Shown here: positions 1 to 7,370 of the stretch, piece after piece
How positions within the stretch are numbered: position 1 is the first letter of the stretch
Layout of the letters: each line of letters opens with the position of its first letter
Source of the DNA: Candidatus Zhuqueibacterota bacterium
GTDB lineage: Bacteria; KSB1; UBA2214
Assembly: GCA_022706175.1 (NCBI GenBank)
Contig: JAKJDB010000113.1
Span: forward strand, 1-7,370
Direction: 5' to 3'
Length of the DNA: 7,370 nucleotides
Notes under the pieces: model-generated
What the model was told of the DNA's origin: nothing
The model's input: the letters and a program-made list of their open reading frames with translations, nothing else
The model's database searches: none
Position numbers and translations under genes: made by a program

Positions 1-383
1 CACACGCCTCCCACGGCCAGAGAGACCATCCTGCGTTGAACGGTTCTTGCCCGCTTGTAATGTTCAACCTGGGCGATGGCCAGGGCGGCAAACGGCAGAG
101 CGAACAGATAGCCGAACGACGGTTGCAGCAAATAGGCCAATCCGCCGCCCAGGGCGAAAACCGGCGCACCGGCCAATCCCAGCAGCAGATACGCCGCCTG
201 GCTGAGAAACGCCTGCCGCCGGCTCAGCAACGAACCGGCCAGATAGGTGAACAGCGTTTGTGCGGTGATGGGTACAACCGGGCCCGGTATTCGTATCCAC
301 GCGCCGGCGGCCGTCATGGTGGTGAGCAAAGCCGCCAGGACCAGAGGATGGGTTGTTCCCCTTGCGGATGATCTCATTCTCAT
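1..383 (-). CDS. bioY: Biotin transporter BioY, S component of ECF-type biotin uptake system (5' part; C-terminus beyond left edge)
   Basis: BioY is the membrane-embedded biotin-binding S component of energy-coupling factor transporters; it works with EcfA/EcfT (or BioM/BioN) or alone. Read from the ATG at 383, 127 complete codons are visible before the edge, against a usual length of roughly 180-200, so about the last third is missing. Family signatures seen: a first hydrophobic segment (about residues 13-29), then IRIPGPVVPITAQTLFTYLAG (30-50, the conserved P-x-x-P-I-T-x-Q-T-L-F block), SQAAYLLLGLAGAPVF (61-76), a glycine run (79-81) and QPSFGYL (87-93) where the family usually has GPT-x-GYL. 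At least three membrane segments are visible. The start is uncertain: ATGs at 383 and 377 both give a normal N-terminus, while an in-frame ATG at 452 would add 23 polar residues. None has a strong Shine-Dalgarno sequence. Transcribed divergently from the patatin gene. Transporter partners are not in view. Family call is by motif recognition and is firm. Confidence 0.9.
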   Translation of the reverse strand, partial: MRMRSSARGTTHPLVLAALLTTMTAAGAWIRIPGPVVPITAQTLFTYLAGSLLSRRQAFLSQAAYLLLGLAGAPVFALGGGLAYLLQPSFGYLFALPFAALAIAQVEHYKRARTVQRRMVSLAVGGV

Positions 384-486
384 AAAGTACGAAACCCGCT
401 CTCTGGAAGCAACACTTTTTGCCGCCGTTTTTCCTGTTGCATTTCGTATCATGCTTGTATAAATTTCATTTTTCTTCTGAGGATTT
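384..486. promoter_or_regulatory. Divergent intergenic region between bioY and the patatin/Omp85 gene
   Basis: This 103-base, locally AT-richer gap must carry the start signals for both divergent genes unless they start farther in. For the plus-strand gene, a TTGCAT (437-442) and a TATAAA (458-463) lie in the right order, but the spacing of 15 is shorter than the usual 17, so the promoter is tentative. For bioY, TATACA and GATACG hexamers occur on the minus strand without a good partner. I looked for the palindromic BirA operator that controls biotin genes in many bacteria and did not see one; only a 5-base inverted pair GCAAC (409-413) / GTTGC (436-440) is present, which is expected by chance. 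Confidence 0.3.
479..483 (+). promoter_or_regulatory. Ribosome binding site of the patatin/Omp85 gene
   Basis: GAGGA lies three bases before the ATG at 487. The spacing is tighter than usual (5-9 bases), but the start is supported independently because it begins a clean signal peptide. Confidence 0.5.
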
Positions 487-3144
487 ATGTCTGTTGCCCG
501 ATACATCAGACGGCGGTTGACCGTCTGTTTTCTCGCCGTACTCGTCTGCACAGCGCAGGGTCATGCTCAGCCGGAGCGCGTCCTCTATCGCGTCCACCTC
601 CGTTGGACGTCGGCCCAGGCGCCCCTGTTCCCGCTGCCGGCCGGTCAGATCGCCAGACCCAGAATCGGTCTGGCGCTGAGCGGCGGCGGCTTGCGCGGTG
701 TGGCGCATATCGGCGTTCTGAAATGTTTAGAAGACCATCGCATTCCCATTGATCTTCTCTGTGGAACCAGCATCGGCTCCATCGTCGGCGGCCTCTATGC
801 CTCCGGTTATTCAGCGGATGAAATCTGGGACCTGTTCCTGGCCATGAATTGGAAGGAAATCTGGAGCGATGCGCCCAATCGTGCTTTTCAATTTCTCGCA
901 GAAAAGCAAAAACGTCATCGCGCCATTTTGCAGCTGCGCCTGGACGGTTGGAACGTGGTACTGCCAGAAGCGCTGGCGCCCGGGCAAAAACTCTCCGACG
1001 CTCTTACCGACATGCTGTTGAACGCGCCGTTCCATGAGAATGATTTCACTCGTCTGCGTGTGCCCCTGCGCATCGTCGCCACGGACTTGATCACTGGCGA
1101 TAAAGTGGTGCTCACCCAAGGCGATCTCGTCGAGGCCATGCGCGCGTCCATCGCGGTGCCGCTGCTGCTGCAGCCGGTCTCTTATCAAAACCGGTTGTTG
1201 GTCGACGGCGGGTTGCTGGACAACTTGCCTGTCGAGGAGACCCGGGAAGCCGGCGCGGATATCGTCCTTGCGGTCAACGCCACCTCCAACCTGCACACCG
1301 GTCAAGATCTGGAAACACCGTGGAAAATAGCGGATCAGGTCACCACTATCATGCAAAAGGAACATAAACGCCGCCAGCTCGAATTGGCGGACGTTGTGAT
1401 CGATTTTCAAGACCTGCAGATGCTCTCGACCGATGACGACCTGCTCCCGGAATTATACGAAGAGGGACAACGCCGTGCGCGTGCCGCGCTCCCCTCGTTA
1501 CAGGCCCTGCTGGCGACGATGCCGCCCCACTCCGGCCCCGAGTCTTTTTATATTCATCGCCAGCGAATCCTCGCGCCTACGGACGTCCCAGTGCCGGCCT
1601 CACTGGACACCACCAGCGGACGACTCATCACCCTGGATCAGATCCGCAACAACCTGACCGCCCTTTATGAACAAGGCCAATTGGATAGCTGTTTTGCCGA
1701 CATTCGCGTGGAACAGACCGATACCGTTTTATGCTATCATCTGTTTCCCCGGCCCTGGCTGCGGCAAGTCCGCTTTTCCGGCAACACCGCACTGCCTGAT
1801 TCAGTCCTGCAGCCGCTGTTCGACAGCCAGTTGCACCAGCCGCTGAACCTTCATGGCTGGCAACAGGCATGCACCGCCCTGTTGCAGAAATACCGGCGTC
1901 TTGGATATTCTCTGGCAGCCATCCAAAAGGTGCGCTACGACGCGGCCGAGCAAACCGCCCATGTATCGATCGGAGAGGGGATGATCTCCAAGCTGTTTTT
2001 TACCGGAAATCGGACCACCCGGCACATGGTCATCGCCCGCGAGTTCACTGTGAAACCGGGGGAATACTTTCAACTGGAGCAAGCCAAGCGGGGGTTGGCC
2101 AATCTCTACGGCTCTGGGTTGTTTAATTCCGTCGTATTGCGCACCCATCGCGTCGACTCGAGCTGGAACCTGGCCCTCCACTTTAATGAAAAAAAATATA
2201 ATCTGCTCCGCCTCGGCGCCCGCTACGACGATGAGCGGCTGGGCCGCGGCTTTATCGAATTCGCGCACGAAAATCTCTTTGGCAGCGGAAATGAAATAAC
2301 CCTGCATGGCGGTTACGGCAGGAAAGATCAGGCAGCGATGCTGACGTTCAACGCCAACCGTATTTTTAAAACCTATCTGACCAGCCAGATGCAGCTGTAT
2401 CACCGGGAGAGCAAACAGTATTACTATGAGCAGTATGTCGAACGCGGCCAATATGACCGTCGTTCCAATGGCGGCCATTTCCGTCTCGGCAGTCAGCTTG
2501 GACGATTCGGCACGCTGTGGGCGGTCGCCCGTTCAGAGCGCATCACCATCCACGGTCTTCAGGGTGGCGGCTATGATGCCGGCGATCTGCACATCAACAC
2601 GTTGGGCCTGAACTCCATCGTCGACACGCGCGACCGGGTGCCGTTCCCCTTTTCGGGAAAGTACCATGAATTCAGGTACGAGGTCTCCGGCGGGAATTTT
2701 CTCGGCGCGGGCCTTTCCTATTTCAAGGTGGAAAACTATCTGGCGGGATATTGGACGTTCAAACGGAGAAATACGCTCTGTCAAAAATTATACTGGGGCA
2801 CTTCGGATCTGACCACGCCTTTTTCTGAACAGTTCAGGCTGGGCGGAGAAACGACCTTTTATGGATTGCGCGAAGGAGAAATGCAGGGGCGGCATGCCAT
2901 TCTTGTGACCGGAGAGTATCGCTACTTTATTCCCTACAAGCCGCTGTGGGAGATGTTTCTTTCGCTGCGGTTTGATTTCGGCGGGACCTGGAAAAATGCC
3001 GTCAAAGTGAACGCCACGGACTTTATCACCGGCCGCGGCGTGGCCTTGTCATTCAGTACGCCGCTCGGCCCGCTTTCCGTCAGCTATGGTCAGGCCAGCC
3101 ATCATCGACCACGGGTCTATTTTTCTTTCGGTTATGCCTTCTAA
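487..3144 (+). CDS. Secreted patatin-like phospholipase fused to POTRA domains and an Omp85-type outer-membrane beta-barrel (PlpD-like, type Vd architecture)
   Basis: An 885-residue outer-membrane protein with a likely lipid acyl hydrolase (phospholipase A-type) passenger. Residues 1-27 form a signal peptide: basic RYIRRR, a hydrophobic core, cleavage after GHA. The patatin domain spans about 58-345 and is catalytically complete: oxyanion loop GGGLRG (66-71), nucleophile elbow GTSIG with Ser95, and the DGG motif with Asp240 completing the Ser-Asp dyad. Residues about 375-570 look POTRA-like; the two clearest repeats begin near LRQVRFSGNTALPDSVL (425-441) and SKLFFTGNRTTRHMVI (501-516), each ending in a loop/helix/strand pattern, with a weaker, shorter one before them. 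From about 571 comes a bacterial surface antigen (Omp85) barrel with FRLGGETTFYGLREGE (783-798), EYRYFIPYK (810-818) and FSTPLGPLSVSYG (856-868); it ends in aromatic-rich YFSFGYAF with terminal Phe, the signal recognised by BamA. Known relatives (P. aeruginosa PlpD, Fusobacterium FplA) are shorter and have one POTRA. It stands alone on the plus strand. Whether the lipase is released or stays tethered, and its substrate, cannot be read here. Confidence 0.93.
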   Translation: MSVARYIRRRLTVCFLAVLVCTAQGHAQPERVLYRVHLRWTSAQAPLFPLPAGQIARPRIGLALSGGGLRGVAHIGVLKCLEDHRIPIDLLCGTSIGSIVGGLYASGYSADEIWDLFLAMNWKEIWSDAPNRAFQFLAEKQKRHRAILQLRLDGWNVVLPEALAPGQKLSDALTDMLLNAPFHENDFTRLRVPLRIVATDLITGDKVVLTQGDLVEAMRASIAVPLLLQPVSYQNRLLVDGGLLDNLPVEETREAGADIVLAVNATSNLHTGQDLETPWKIADQVTTIMQKEHKRRQLELADVVIDFQDLQMLSTDDDLLPELYEEGQRRARAALPSLQALLATMPPHSGPESFYIHRQRILAPTDVPVPASLDTTSGRLITLDQIRNNLTALYEQGQLDSCFADIRVEQTDTVLCYHLFPRPWLRQVRFSGNTALPDSVLQPLFDSQLHQPLNLHGWQQACTALLQKYRRLGYSLAAIQKVRYDAAEQTAHVSIGEGMISKLFFTGNRTTRHMVIAREFTVKPGEYFQLEQAKRGLANLYGSGLFNSVVLRTHRVDSSWNLALHFNEKKYNLLRLGARYDDERLGRGFIEFAHENLFGSGNEITLHGGYGRKDQAAMLTFNANRIFKTYLTSQMQLYHRESKQYYYEQYVERGQYDRRSNGGHFRLGSQLGRFGTLWAVARSERITIHGLQGGGYDAGDLHINTLGLNSIVDTRDRVPFPFSGKYHEFRYEVSGGNFLGAGLSYFKVENYLAGYWTFKRRNTLCQKLYWGTSDLTTPFSEQFRLGGETTFYGLREGEMQGRHAILVTGEYRYFIPYKPLWEMFLSLRFDFGGTWKNAVKVNATDFITGRGVALSFSTPLGPLSVSYGQASHHRPRVYFSFGYAF

Positions 3145-3167
3145 TCCGGCCTCGGGCCTGTGCCGGA
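3145..3167. other. Short GC-rich inverted repeat in the convergent gap, possible terminator hairpin
   Basis: TCCGGC (3145-3150) and GCCGGA (3162-3167) form a 6-base inverted repeat starting immediately after the stop codon of the patatin gene; nested inside is GGCC-TCG-GGCC (3148-3158). A hairpin could form in RNA from either strand and might serve both converging genes, but no T-tract follows on either side, so it is not a canonical intrinsic terminator. Confidence 0.3.
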
Positions 3168-3193
3168 CCCCAGGTCTACGCCCCGCGCAGCTC

Positions 3194-4339
3194 TTATAGA
3201 TAGCCGCTGTTGTTGAAATACTTGGCGAACACGATGTCGCCGAGTTTGACCGCCTCTTTGCAATAGGGATCCAGCCGGCGTTTGTTCAGCTCCCAATCGA
3301 TCAGCTGTTTGGCGTCGCGCCATTTGTCGACCTGGTCCACCTTGTCGATGAACGAGCGAAAGGCCCGTTCATCGCGCTCAAATATCTTGTGCACGAGCAC
3401 TTTATAATCTTTGGAATCGATGAGCGACTGAATGGACGGATAGGGGCCTGGCGGTTGATGCTCCCGTTGGGATTGATAGACCGGTCCTTTTTCCTCCTCT
3501 TGAAAAACGATCCGCGGCAGCAAGCGCTCCTCTTCTTCTATGAGATCCGCGATCGCATAGGCGGGCCGTCCCGCGGTTTTGGCGAAATCGAACAGATCCT
3601 GAAAGTCCTGCTTTTGCCAAAAGGCTTTGCCCTGTTGAATTTTCTTCTCCACCTGGCCGAGGAGTTCACGGAGGCCGCGCGACTGTAAAAAATCCGGCAG
3701 CAGGCCGGCGTCCACGCCTTTTGGCTTTAACTCCTCTTTCAATCGAAACAGATCTTCCAGCAGTTCGAAATCCTTCACCGCCGCGGTCTTGTTCCGAAAC
3801 GTATACAACGCGTCGGAGATCTCTTTGGCCATCAAAGCGAACACCAGTTTCGTCAGATGGTTCTCTGGGCTGGCGGTGATTTTTTCTTTCAAGCGCAGAA
3901 TAAAGGGCAGGTCGCCGCCGAGCAGGTCCAGCTTGTACAGCGCGCTTTTTTTGTCCAGCCGCTCCGCCGAACGAAACAGCAGACACTCGATGGTGCTCTG
4001 CGGCTTCAACAACACATCAAAGCGCACATACACCGCCTCGCGCAGACAGTTTTCCAGCTCGGTATGCGAAAGACGCATGCTGCGCACCAGGGCGGCGACC
4101 AGCTTTTCAAAACTGGTGCGCACTTCGACATCATTGACATCAAAATCAGCGGTGGGATTCCATGAAAACGGTTTCTCTTGTTTGAGCCGCCGCTGCGCCA
4201 GGGCGATGATATTCTCTTTGGCGAATTCCGGCATGGGCTCCTGCAAAATCTGCCGACAGGTCCAATGCTCCTTGCCGTTCGCCACACGTTCAACCAGCGC
4301 CGTCGCCAGTCTCCGCTTCCCCTCCTCAAAACCCGTCAC
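3194..4339 (-). CDS. Uncharacterised 381-residue soluble protein, last gene of the gyrB–gyrA cluster
   Basis: I do not recognise a family. The start is a GTG at 4339 with an AAAGAAAGG stretch (4358-4350) ten bases upstream; the frame is open further upstream but holds no ATG, GTG or TTG between gyrA's stop and this GTG. There is no signal peptide or membrane segment, so it is probably cytoplasmic. Composition is rich in Leu, Lys, Glu, Arg and Asp, suggesting a mostly helical fold. Three parts can be told apart: an N-terminal region (1-150) with ENCLREAVYVRFD (96-108); a charged helical middle (155-275) including LLEDLFRLKEELK (193-205); a proline/glutamine/glutamate-rich probable linker (279-302); and a C-terminal block (303-377) with dense aromatic and charged residues, such as AFRSFIDKVDQVDKWRDAKQ (326-345) and KEAVKLGDIVFAKYF (361-375), that looks the most constrained. 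It lies 90 bases behind gyrA on the same strand, so cotranscription is likely, but a functional link to topoisomerase is only inference. No catalytic or metal-binding motif was evident. Confidence 0.85.
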   Translation of the reverse strand: MTGFEEGKRRLATALVERVANGKEHWTCRQILQEPMPEFAKENIIALAQRRLKQEKPFSWNPTADFDVNDVEVRTSFEKLVAALVRSMRLSHTELENCLREAVYVRFDVLLKPQSTIECLLFRSAERLDKKSALYKLDLLGGDLPFILRLKEKITASPENHLTKLVFALMAKEISDALYTFRNKTAAVKDFELLEDLFRLKEELKPKGVDAGLLPDFLQSRGLRELLGQVEKKIQQGKAFWQKQDFQDLFDFAKTAGRPAYAIADLIEEEERLLPRIVFQEEEKGPVYQSQREHQPPGPYPSIQSLIDSKDYKVLVHKIFERDERAFRSFIDKVDQVDKWRDAKQLIDWELNKRRLDPYCKEAVKLGDIVFAKYFNNSGYL

Positions 4340-4384
4340 GCGGTTACTACCTTTCTTTACAGAGTCTCTCTCGGATTTTAAGAA

Positions 4385-4401
4385 ATGATGCTGAGCATCA
4401 T
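4385..4401 (-). terminator. Weak hairpin between gyrA and the downstream unknown gene
   Basis: In the minus-strand transcript the sequence ATGATGC-TCA-GCATCAT can fold into a 7-base-pair stem with a 3-base loop, followed by TTTCTT. The stem is AT-rich and the U-run is interrupted, so at best it would be a partial terminator or an mRNA-processing or stabilising hairpin lowering expression of the last gene relative to gyrA. Confidence 0.25.
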
Positions 4402-4429
4402 CACCACCCAGGCGATGATCAATACCTTT

Positions 4430-6859
4430 TTATTTGCGATCATTTTCTTGCATCAGAACAAACACCTCGGCGATTTCATCCCCCTGCTTGAGCGCCGCCA
4501 CCGCCGCACCCTGCGTCGCCCGTCCCATCATTTTGATCTCTTTGGCCTTGAGCCGTTTCTGTTTGCCCTTTTTCGAAAGCCAGACGATTACATCGTTCTC
4601 CTTCACCTCGACGAGGCCGATCACACGGCCGACCTTGGGGGAGATCTTGTAATTGACCACCCCTTTGCCGCCGCGATGAAAACTGCTGTACTCGCTCAAT
4701 TCGCTGCGTTTTCCATAGCCCAGCTGGGTCAGGGTGCACAGACTGGTCTTCCCCTTGCCGGACGAGAGCGCGATCATCGAGACCACGGTGTCTTTCTTCT
4801 CCAGATCAAAACCGCGAATGCCGCCCGCCGACAAGCCCATGTCGCGGACCTCCTCCTCGCTGAAACGGATGCACTTGCCCTGGGCCGAGGCCATCAAGAT
4901 CTCTTGATGGCCGCCGGTCACCTGAGCCGCCACCACATGATCCTCCTCCTTCAGGTTGATCACCGGCGTTCCGGTGGGCTTGACTTTGGCGAACTCGGAC
5001 AGGGCGATCCGCTTCACCAGGCCGTTCGCCGTGGCCAAAAAGATAAATTGATCTTCGACAAATTTGGCCACCTCGAAGCATTCGATGAAGGATTCCTCCC
5101 GGGACAACTGCACCAGACGGCTCAACGGTGTGAACGATTCGATCGAATTGGACAGGGGGATATAACTGGTGCGCAGGACAAACGCGTGTCCGCTGCGTCC
5201 CACCACCAGCACATAATGGCTGCTGACGGAACGGAACACCGTTCGTATGCAGTCTTTGCCCAACTCATTCTTGATTTTGTCTTTCAGCGCTTCGTATTCG
5301 GAGAGCGGAAAGCGCATGATGTGTCCGTTGGCGGTCATGGCGATGATAAACGTCTCCTCAGACACCATCTCTTTCAGCGTGTCGCCGCCGCCCTGGGCGA
5401 GAATATGGGTGCGACGGCCGTCGTTGTATTTCTCTTTGAGCTCGAGCAGTTCCTGTTTGACCAGCTGCAACCGCAGCGCTTTGCTGTTCAACAAGGATTT
5501 CAATTTTTGGATCAGCTTGATCAGCGAGAGATATTCTTCTTCGATCTTTTTCCGTTCCAGGCCGGTCAGCCGCTGCAAGCGCATTTCCAGAATGGCGTTG
5601 GCCTGTATCTCGGAGAGGCGGAATTTTTTCATCAGTCCGGTGCGGGCGGCGGCTACATCCCGCGACTTTTTGATCAACTGGACGATCGCATCGATATGAT
5701 CCAGCGCGATTTTCAGCCCTTCGAGGATATGCGCGCGTTTTTCCCCCTGATCCAACTCAAATCGCGTGCGCCGGAGAACGACCTCATGACGGAACTTGAT
5801 GAACTCAGCGAGCAACTGTTTGATGGTGAGCACCTGCGGCTGGCCGTCGACCAACGCCAGCATGATGGCGCCGAAGGTGGTCTGCAGCTGAGAGTGTTTG
5901 AACAGCTCTTTAAGGGTGGATTCCGCGTCGGTCTCTTTGCGCAATTCAAAAACGATCCGCATGCCCTCACGGTCCGACTCGTCGCGGATGTCATAGATGC
6001 CCTCGATCTTTTTATCGCGCACCAGTTCAGCCACGCGTTCGATGAGGGCGGTCTTGTTGACCTGATAGGGTATCTCGTTCACCACAATGCGCTGCCGGCC
6101 GCCGCTGACGTCCTCGGTGTGCACTCGGGCGCGCACCGTCAACTTGCCGCGTCCGGTCTTGAAATAATTATCGATCTCTTCATCACCGACGATAAGCGCG
6201 CCGGTGGGAAAATCCGGGCCTTTGATGTATTTTTTAAAATCAATCGGCTTCAGTTCCGGATGGTCGATCAGAGCCACCAGCGCATCCACCACCTCGCCCA
6301 GATTGTGTGGCGGCATATTGGTGGCCATGCCGACCGCAATGCCCGCCGCACCGTTGACCAGCAGCGCCGGCAGCAGCGTCGGCAGCACCGAGGGCTCTTT
6401 CAGTGTTTCGTCGAAATTGGGGACAAACGGCACCGTCTCTTTGTCAAGATCGCGCAAAATCTCTTCCGAAATGCGCGCCAGGCGCGCTTCGGTATAACGC
6501 ATGGCGGCGGCGTCATCGCCGTCGATGGAGCCAAAGTTGCCCTGGCCATCCACCAAGGGATAGCGCAGACTAAAGTTCTGCACCATACGCACCATGGTCT
6601 CATACACCGCCGAATCGCCGTGCGGATGATACTTGCCCAGCACTTCGCCGACGATGCGGGCGCTCTTTTTATAGGCCGCGGGATAGCGCAGCCCCAAATC
6701 CATCATCGCATAGAGCACCCGCCGATGCACCGGCTTTAAACCATCACGCACATCAGGCAGGGCTCGGGATACAATGACCGACATCGAGTAATCGATGTAG
6801 GCGTTGCGCATCTCCTCTTCGATCAAAACCGGTACGATTTTTTCTTTCTGTTCCAGCAT
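4430..6859 (-). CDS. gyrA: DNA gyrase subunit A (type IIA topoisomerase; first-blade GyrA box not recognisable)
   Basis: The 809-residue breakage-reunion subunit that, with GyrB, passes one DNA duplex through another. The N-terminal part follows E. coli numbering exactly: the winged-helix region has [10 protein letters not shown] (78-87) with Ser83 and an acidic Glu87, the fluoroquinolone-sensitive state; the catalytic tyrosine is Tyr122 in [10 protein letters not shown]; Arg121 precedes it. The tower and [12 protein letters not shown] (170-181) follow, then the coiled-coil/C-gate region (about 350-480). The C-terminal beta-pinwheel starts near 490. At the place of the QRRGGKG box, right after PLSEYEA (518-524), the residues are LKDKIKN (525-531), so the canonical box is missing. 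An RGGKG does occur at 729-733 in a late blade, where E. coli has a degenerate version and B. subtilis an RGGKG. There is no acidic C-terminal tail. The ATG at 6859 lies 20 bases behind gyrB with GGAAAG about ten bases upstream; the two are surely an operon. A topoisomerase IV-like ParC role cannot be excluded from the C-terminal domain, but the GyrB partner and overall sequence favour gyrA. Confidence 0.93.
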   Translation of the reverse strand: MLEQKEKIVPVLIEEEMRNAYIDYSMSVIVSRALPDVRDGLKPVHRRVLYAMMDLGLRYPAAYKKSARIVGEVLGKYHPHGDSAVYETMVRMVQNFSLRYPLVDGQGNFGSIDGDDAAAMRYTEARLARISEEILRDLDKETVPFVPNFDETLKEPSVLPTLLPALLVNGAAGIAVGMATNMPPHNLGEVVDALVALIDHPELKPIDFKKYIKGPDFPTGALIVGDEEIDNYFKTGRGKLTVRARVHTEDVSGGRQRIVVNEIPYQVNKTALIERVAELVRDKKIEGIYDIRDESDREGMRIVFELRKETDAESTLKELFKHSQLQTTFGAIMLALVDGQPQVLTIKQLLAEFIKFRHEVVLRRTRFELDQGEKRAHILEGLKIALDHIDAIVQLIKKSRDVAAARTGLMKKFRLSEIQANAILEMRLQRLTGLERKKIEEEYLSLIKLIQKLKSLLNSKALRLQLVKQELLELKEKYNDGRRTHILAQGGGDTLKEMVSEETFIIAMTANGHIMRFPLSEYEALKDKIKNELGKDCIRTVFRSVSSHYVLVVGRSGHAFVLRTSYIPLSNSIESFTPLSRLVQLSREESFIECFEVAKFVEDQFIFLATANGLVKRIALSEFAKVKPTGTPVINLKEEDHVVAAQVTGGHQEILMASAQGKCIRFSEEEVRDMGLSAGGIRGFDLEKKDTVVSMIALSSGKGKTSLCTLTQLGYGKRSELSEYSSFHRGGKGVVNYKISPKVGRVIGLVEVKENDVIVWLSKKGKQKRLKAKEIKMMGRATQGAAVAALKQGDEIAEVFVLMQENDRK

Positions 6860-6879
6860 AGACTGTCGACTTTCCGTTC

Positions 6880-7370
6880 TCAGATATCCAAATTACGGAC
6901 GTACTTGGCGTTCTCCTCGATAAATTTACGTCTATTTTCCACTTCATCGCCCATGAGCATGGAAAAAATATGATCCGCTTCAAACGCTTCCTCGATGGTC
7001 ACCTGCTGCAGCGTCCGGCTCTGCGGATCCATGGTGGTTTTCCACAGCTGTTCGGGGTTCATCTCACCCAACCCCTTATAACGCTGGGTGACGATGTTTT
7101 TACTGCCGTCCTTGCTCATCCGCTTGATCGCCCCCTCCAGATCTTCCTGATCATAGACATAGAGCTCTTCGCCGCCTCGCTGCACACGAAACAGCGGCGG
7201 GTTAGCGATGTACAGATGACCGTTTTCGATCACGCTTTTCATGTGGCGGAAGAAAAAGGTCAACAGCAGGGTGCGGATGTGCGCGCCGTCGACATCGGCA
7301 TCGGTCATAATGATAATGCGGTGGTAGCGCAATTTATCCAGATTGAACTCCTCGCGGCCGATGCCGGTGC
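6880..7370 (-). CDS. gyrB: DNA gyrase subunit B, C-terminal TOPRIM part (5' part beyond right edge)
   Basis: GyrB is the ATPase subunit of gyrase; its TOPRIM domain coordinates the magnesium ions used in DNA cleavage. The last 162 codons are visible, and the frame is open to the edge, so the true start lies outside. They begin with [16 protein letters not shown], then the TOPRIM acidic motif [11 protein letters not shown] (about residues 22-32 of the visible part), [10 protein letters not shown], the NPPLFRV strand, [41 protein letters not shown] and the ending RNLDI. The ending MGD-x-VE-x-RR-x-FIEENA...NLDI is the GyrB form and differs from proteobacterial ParE. Only about 30 residues separate the NPPLFRV strand from QRYKGLGEM, so the roughly 170-residue insertion of E. 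coli GyrB is absent, as in most other phyla. The TGA is followed 20 bases later by the gyrA start. The quinolone/novobiocin-relevant upstream regions are not in view. Confidence 0.96.
   Translation of the reverse strand, partial: TGIGREEFNLDKLRYHRIIIMTDADVDGAHIRTLLLTFFFRHMKSVIENGHLYIANPPLFRVQRGGEELYVYDQEDLEGAIKRMSKDGSKNIVTQRYKGLGEMNPEQLWKTTMDPQSRTLQQVTIEEAFEADHIFSMLMGDEVENRRKFIEENAKYVRNLDI

Noticed and set aside
36..371. Plus-strand and alternative minus-strand open frames over the bioY region
   Set aside because: Products are low-complexity (Arg/Gln/Gly-rich) and lack family features, while the remaining minus-strand frame gives clear BioY motifs.
487..570. Possible lipoprotein signal at Cys21 of the patatin protein
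   Set aside because: The residue before Cys21 is Val, not Gly, Ala or Ser, so the lipobox rule fails; cleavage after GHA (residue 27) is a better fit.
811..2478. Long minus-strand open frames (about 200 and 225 codons) inside the patatin/Omp85 gene
   Set aside because: They are antisense shadows of a gene with clear catalytic motifs and barrel sequence, have no domain features and no convincing start signals.
4376..4421. A tiny hydrophobic reading frame on the minus strand between gyrA and the unknown gene (TTG start, about 14 codons, ending TAA)
   Set aside because: It could be imagined as a leader peptide, but it starts at a TTG, overlaps the hairpin at 4385-4401, and is too short to distinguish from chance.
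4385..6739. A 784-codon open frame on the plus strand opposite gyrA
   Set aside because: It is in exact codon register antisense to gyrA and exists because gyrA here avoids the codons TTA, CTA and TCA. The predicted product is rich in His, Gln, Asp and Phe with no recognisable domain, whereas the gyrA reading matches the family along its whole length.
4430..7370. Labelling the topoisomerase genes parE–parC
   Set aside because: The absent first-blade GyrA box is ParC-like, but the GyrB C-terminus (LMGD-x-VE-x-RR-x-FIEENA...NLDI) and the GyrA N-terminal numbering fit gyrase better; kept as a caveat rather than the name.

Overview
The window holds five protein-coding genes and very little non-coding DNA. 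It reads as an ordinary chromosomal stretch of a moderately GC-rich diderm bacterium. The outer-membrane patatin/beta-barrel protein requires an outer membrane. The gyrB–gyrA pair and the style of the proteins would fit the wider FCB-type phyla (Calditrichota, KSB1, Ignavibacteria and relatives), but that placement is an impression and was not tested. No mobile elements, CRISPR arrays, tRNA or rRNA genes were seen.

Layout from left to right. Positions 1-383 (minus strand) carry the start of a BioY-type biotin transporter that runs off the left edge. A 103-base intergenic region (384-486) separates it from a divergently transcribed gene for a very large patatin-like phospholipase/Omp85 fusion (487-3144, plus strand). 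This protein has a signal peptide, a complete patatin catalytic dyad, a POTRA-like region and a C-terminal beta-barrel ending in phenylalanine, so it belongs to the type Vd / PlpD-like architecture. After a 49-base convergent gap come three minus-strand genes that look like one operon, read right to left: gyrB (3' part only, 6880-7370), gyrA (4430-6859) and an unrecognised 381-residue protein (3194-4339). gyrB and gyrA are 20 bases apart; gyrA and the unknown gene are 90 bases apart.

GyrB and GyrA together form the A2B2 type IIA topoisomerase. Its N-terminal catalytic features are textbook (Tyr122, Ser83, an acidic residue at 87; TOPRIM DADVDG in GyrB). The C-terminal domain of GyrA is not: the canonical GyrA box expected in the first blade is absent, and an RGGKG motif is found only in a late blade. 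The unknown gene trails gyrA on the same strand and is the best candidate here for undescribed biology, although the sequence gives no direct functional clue. I did not find convincing evidence for a novel multi-gene system.
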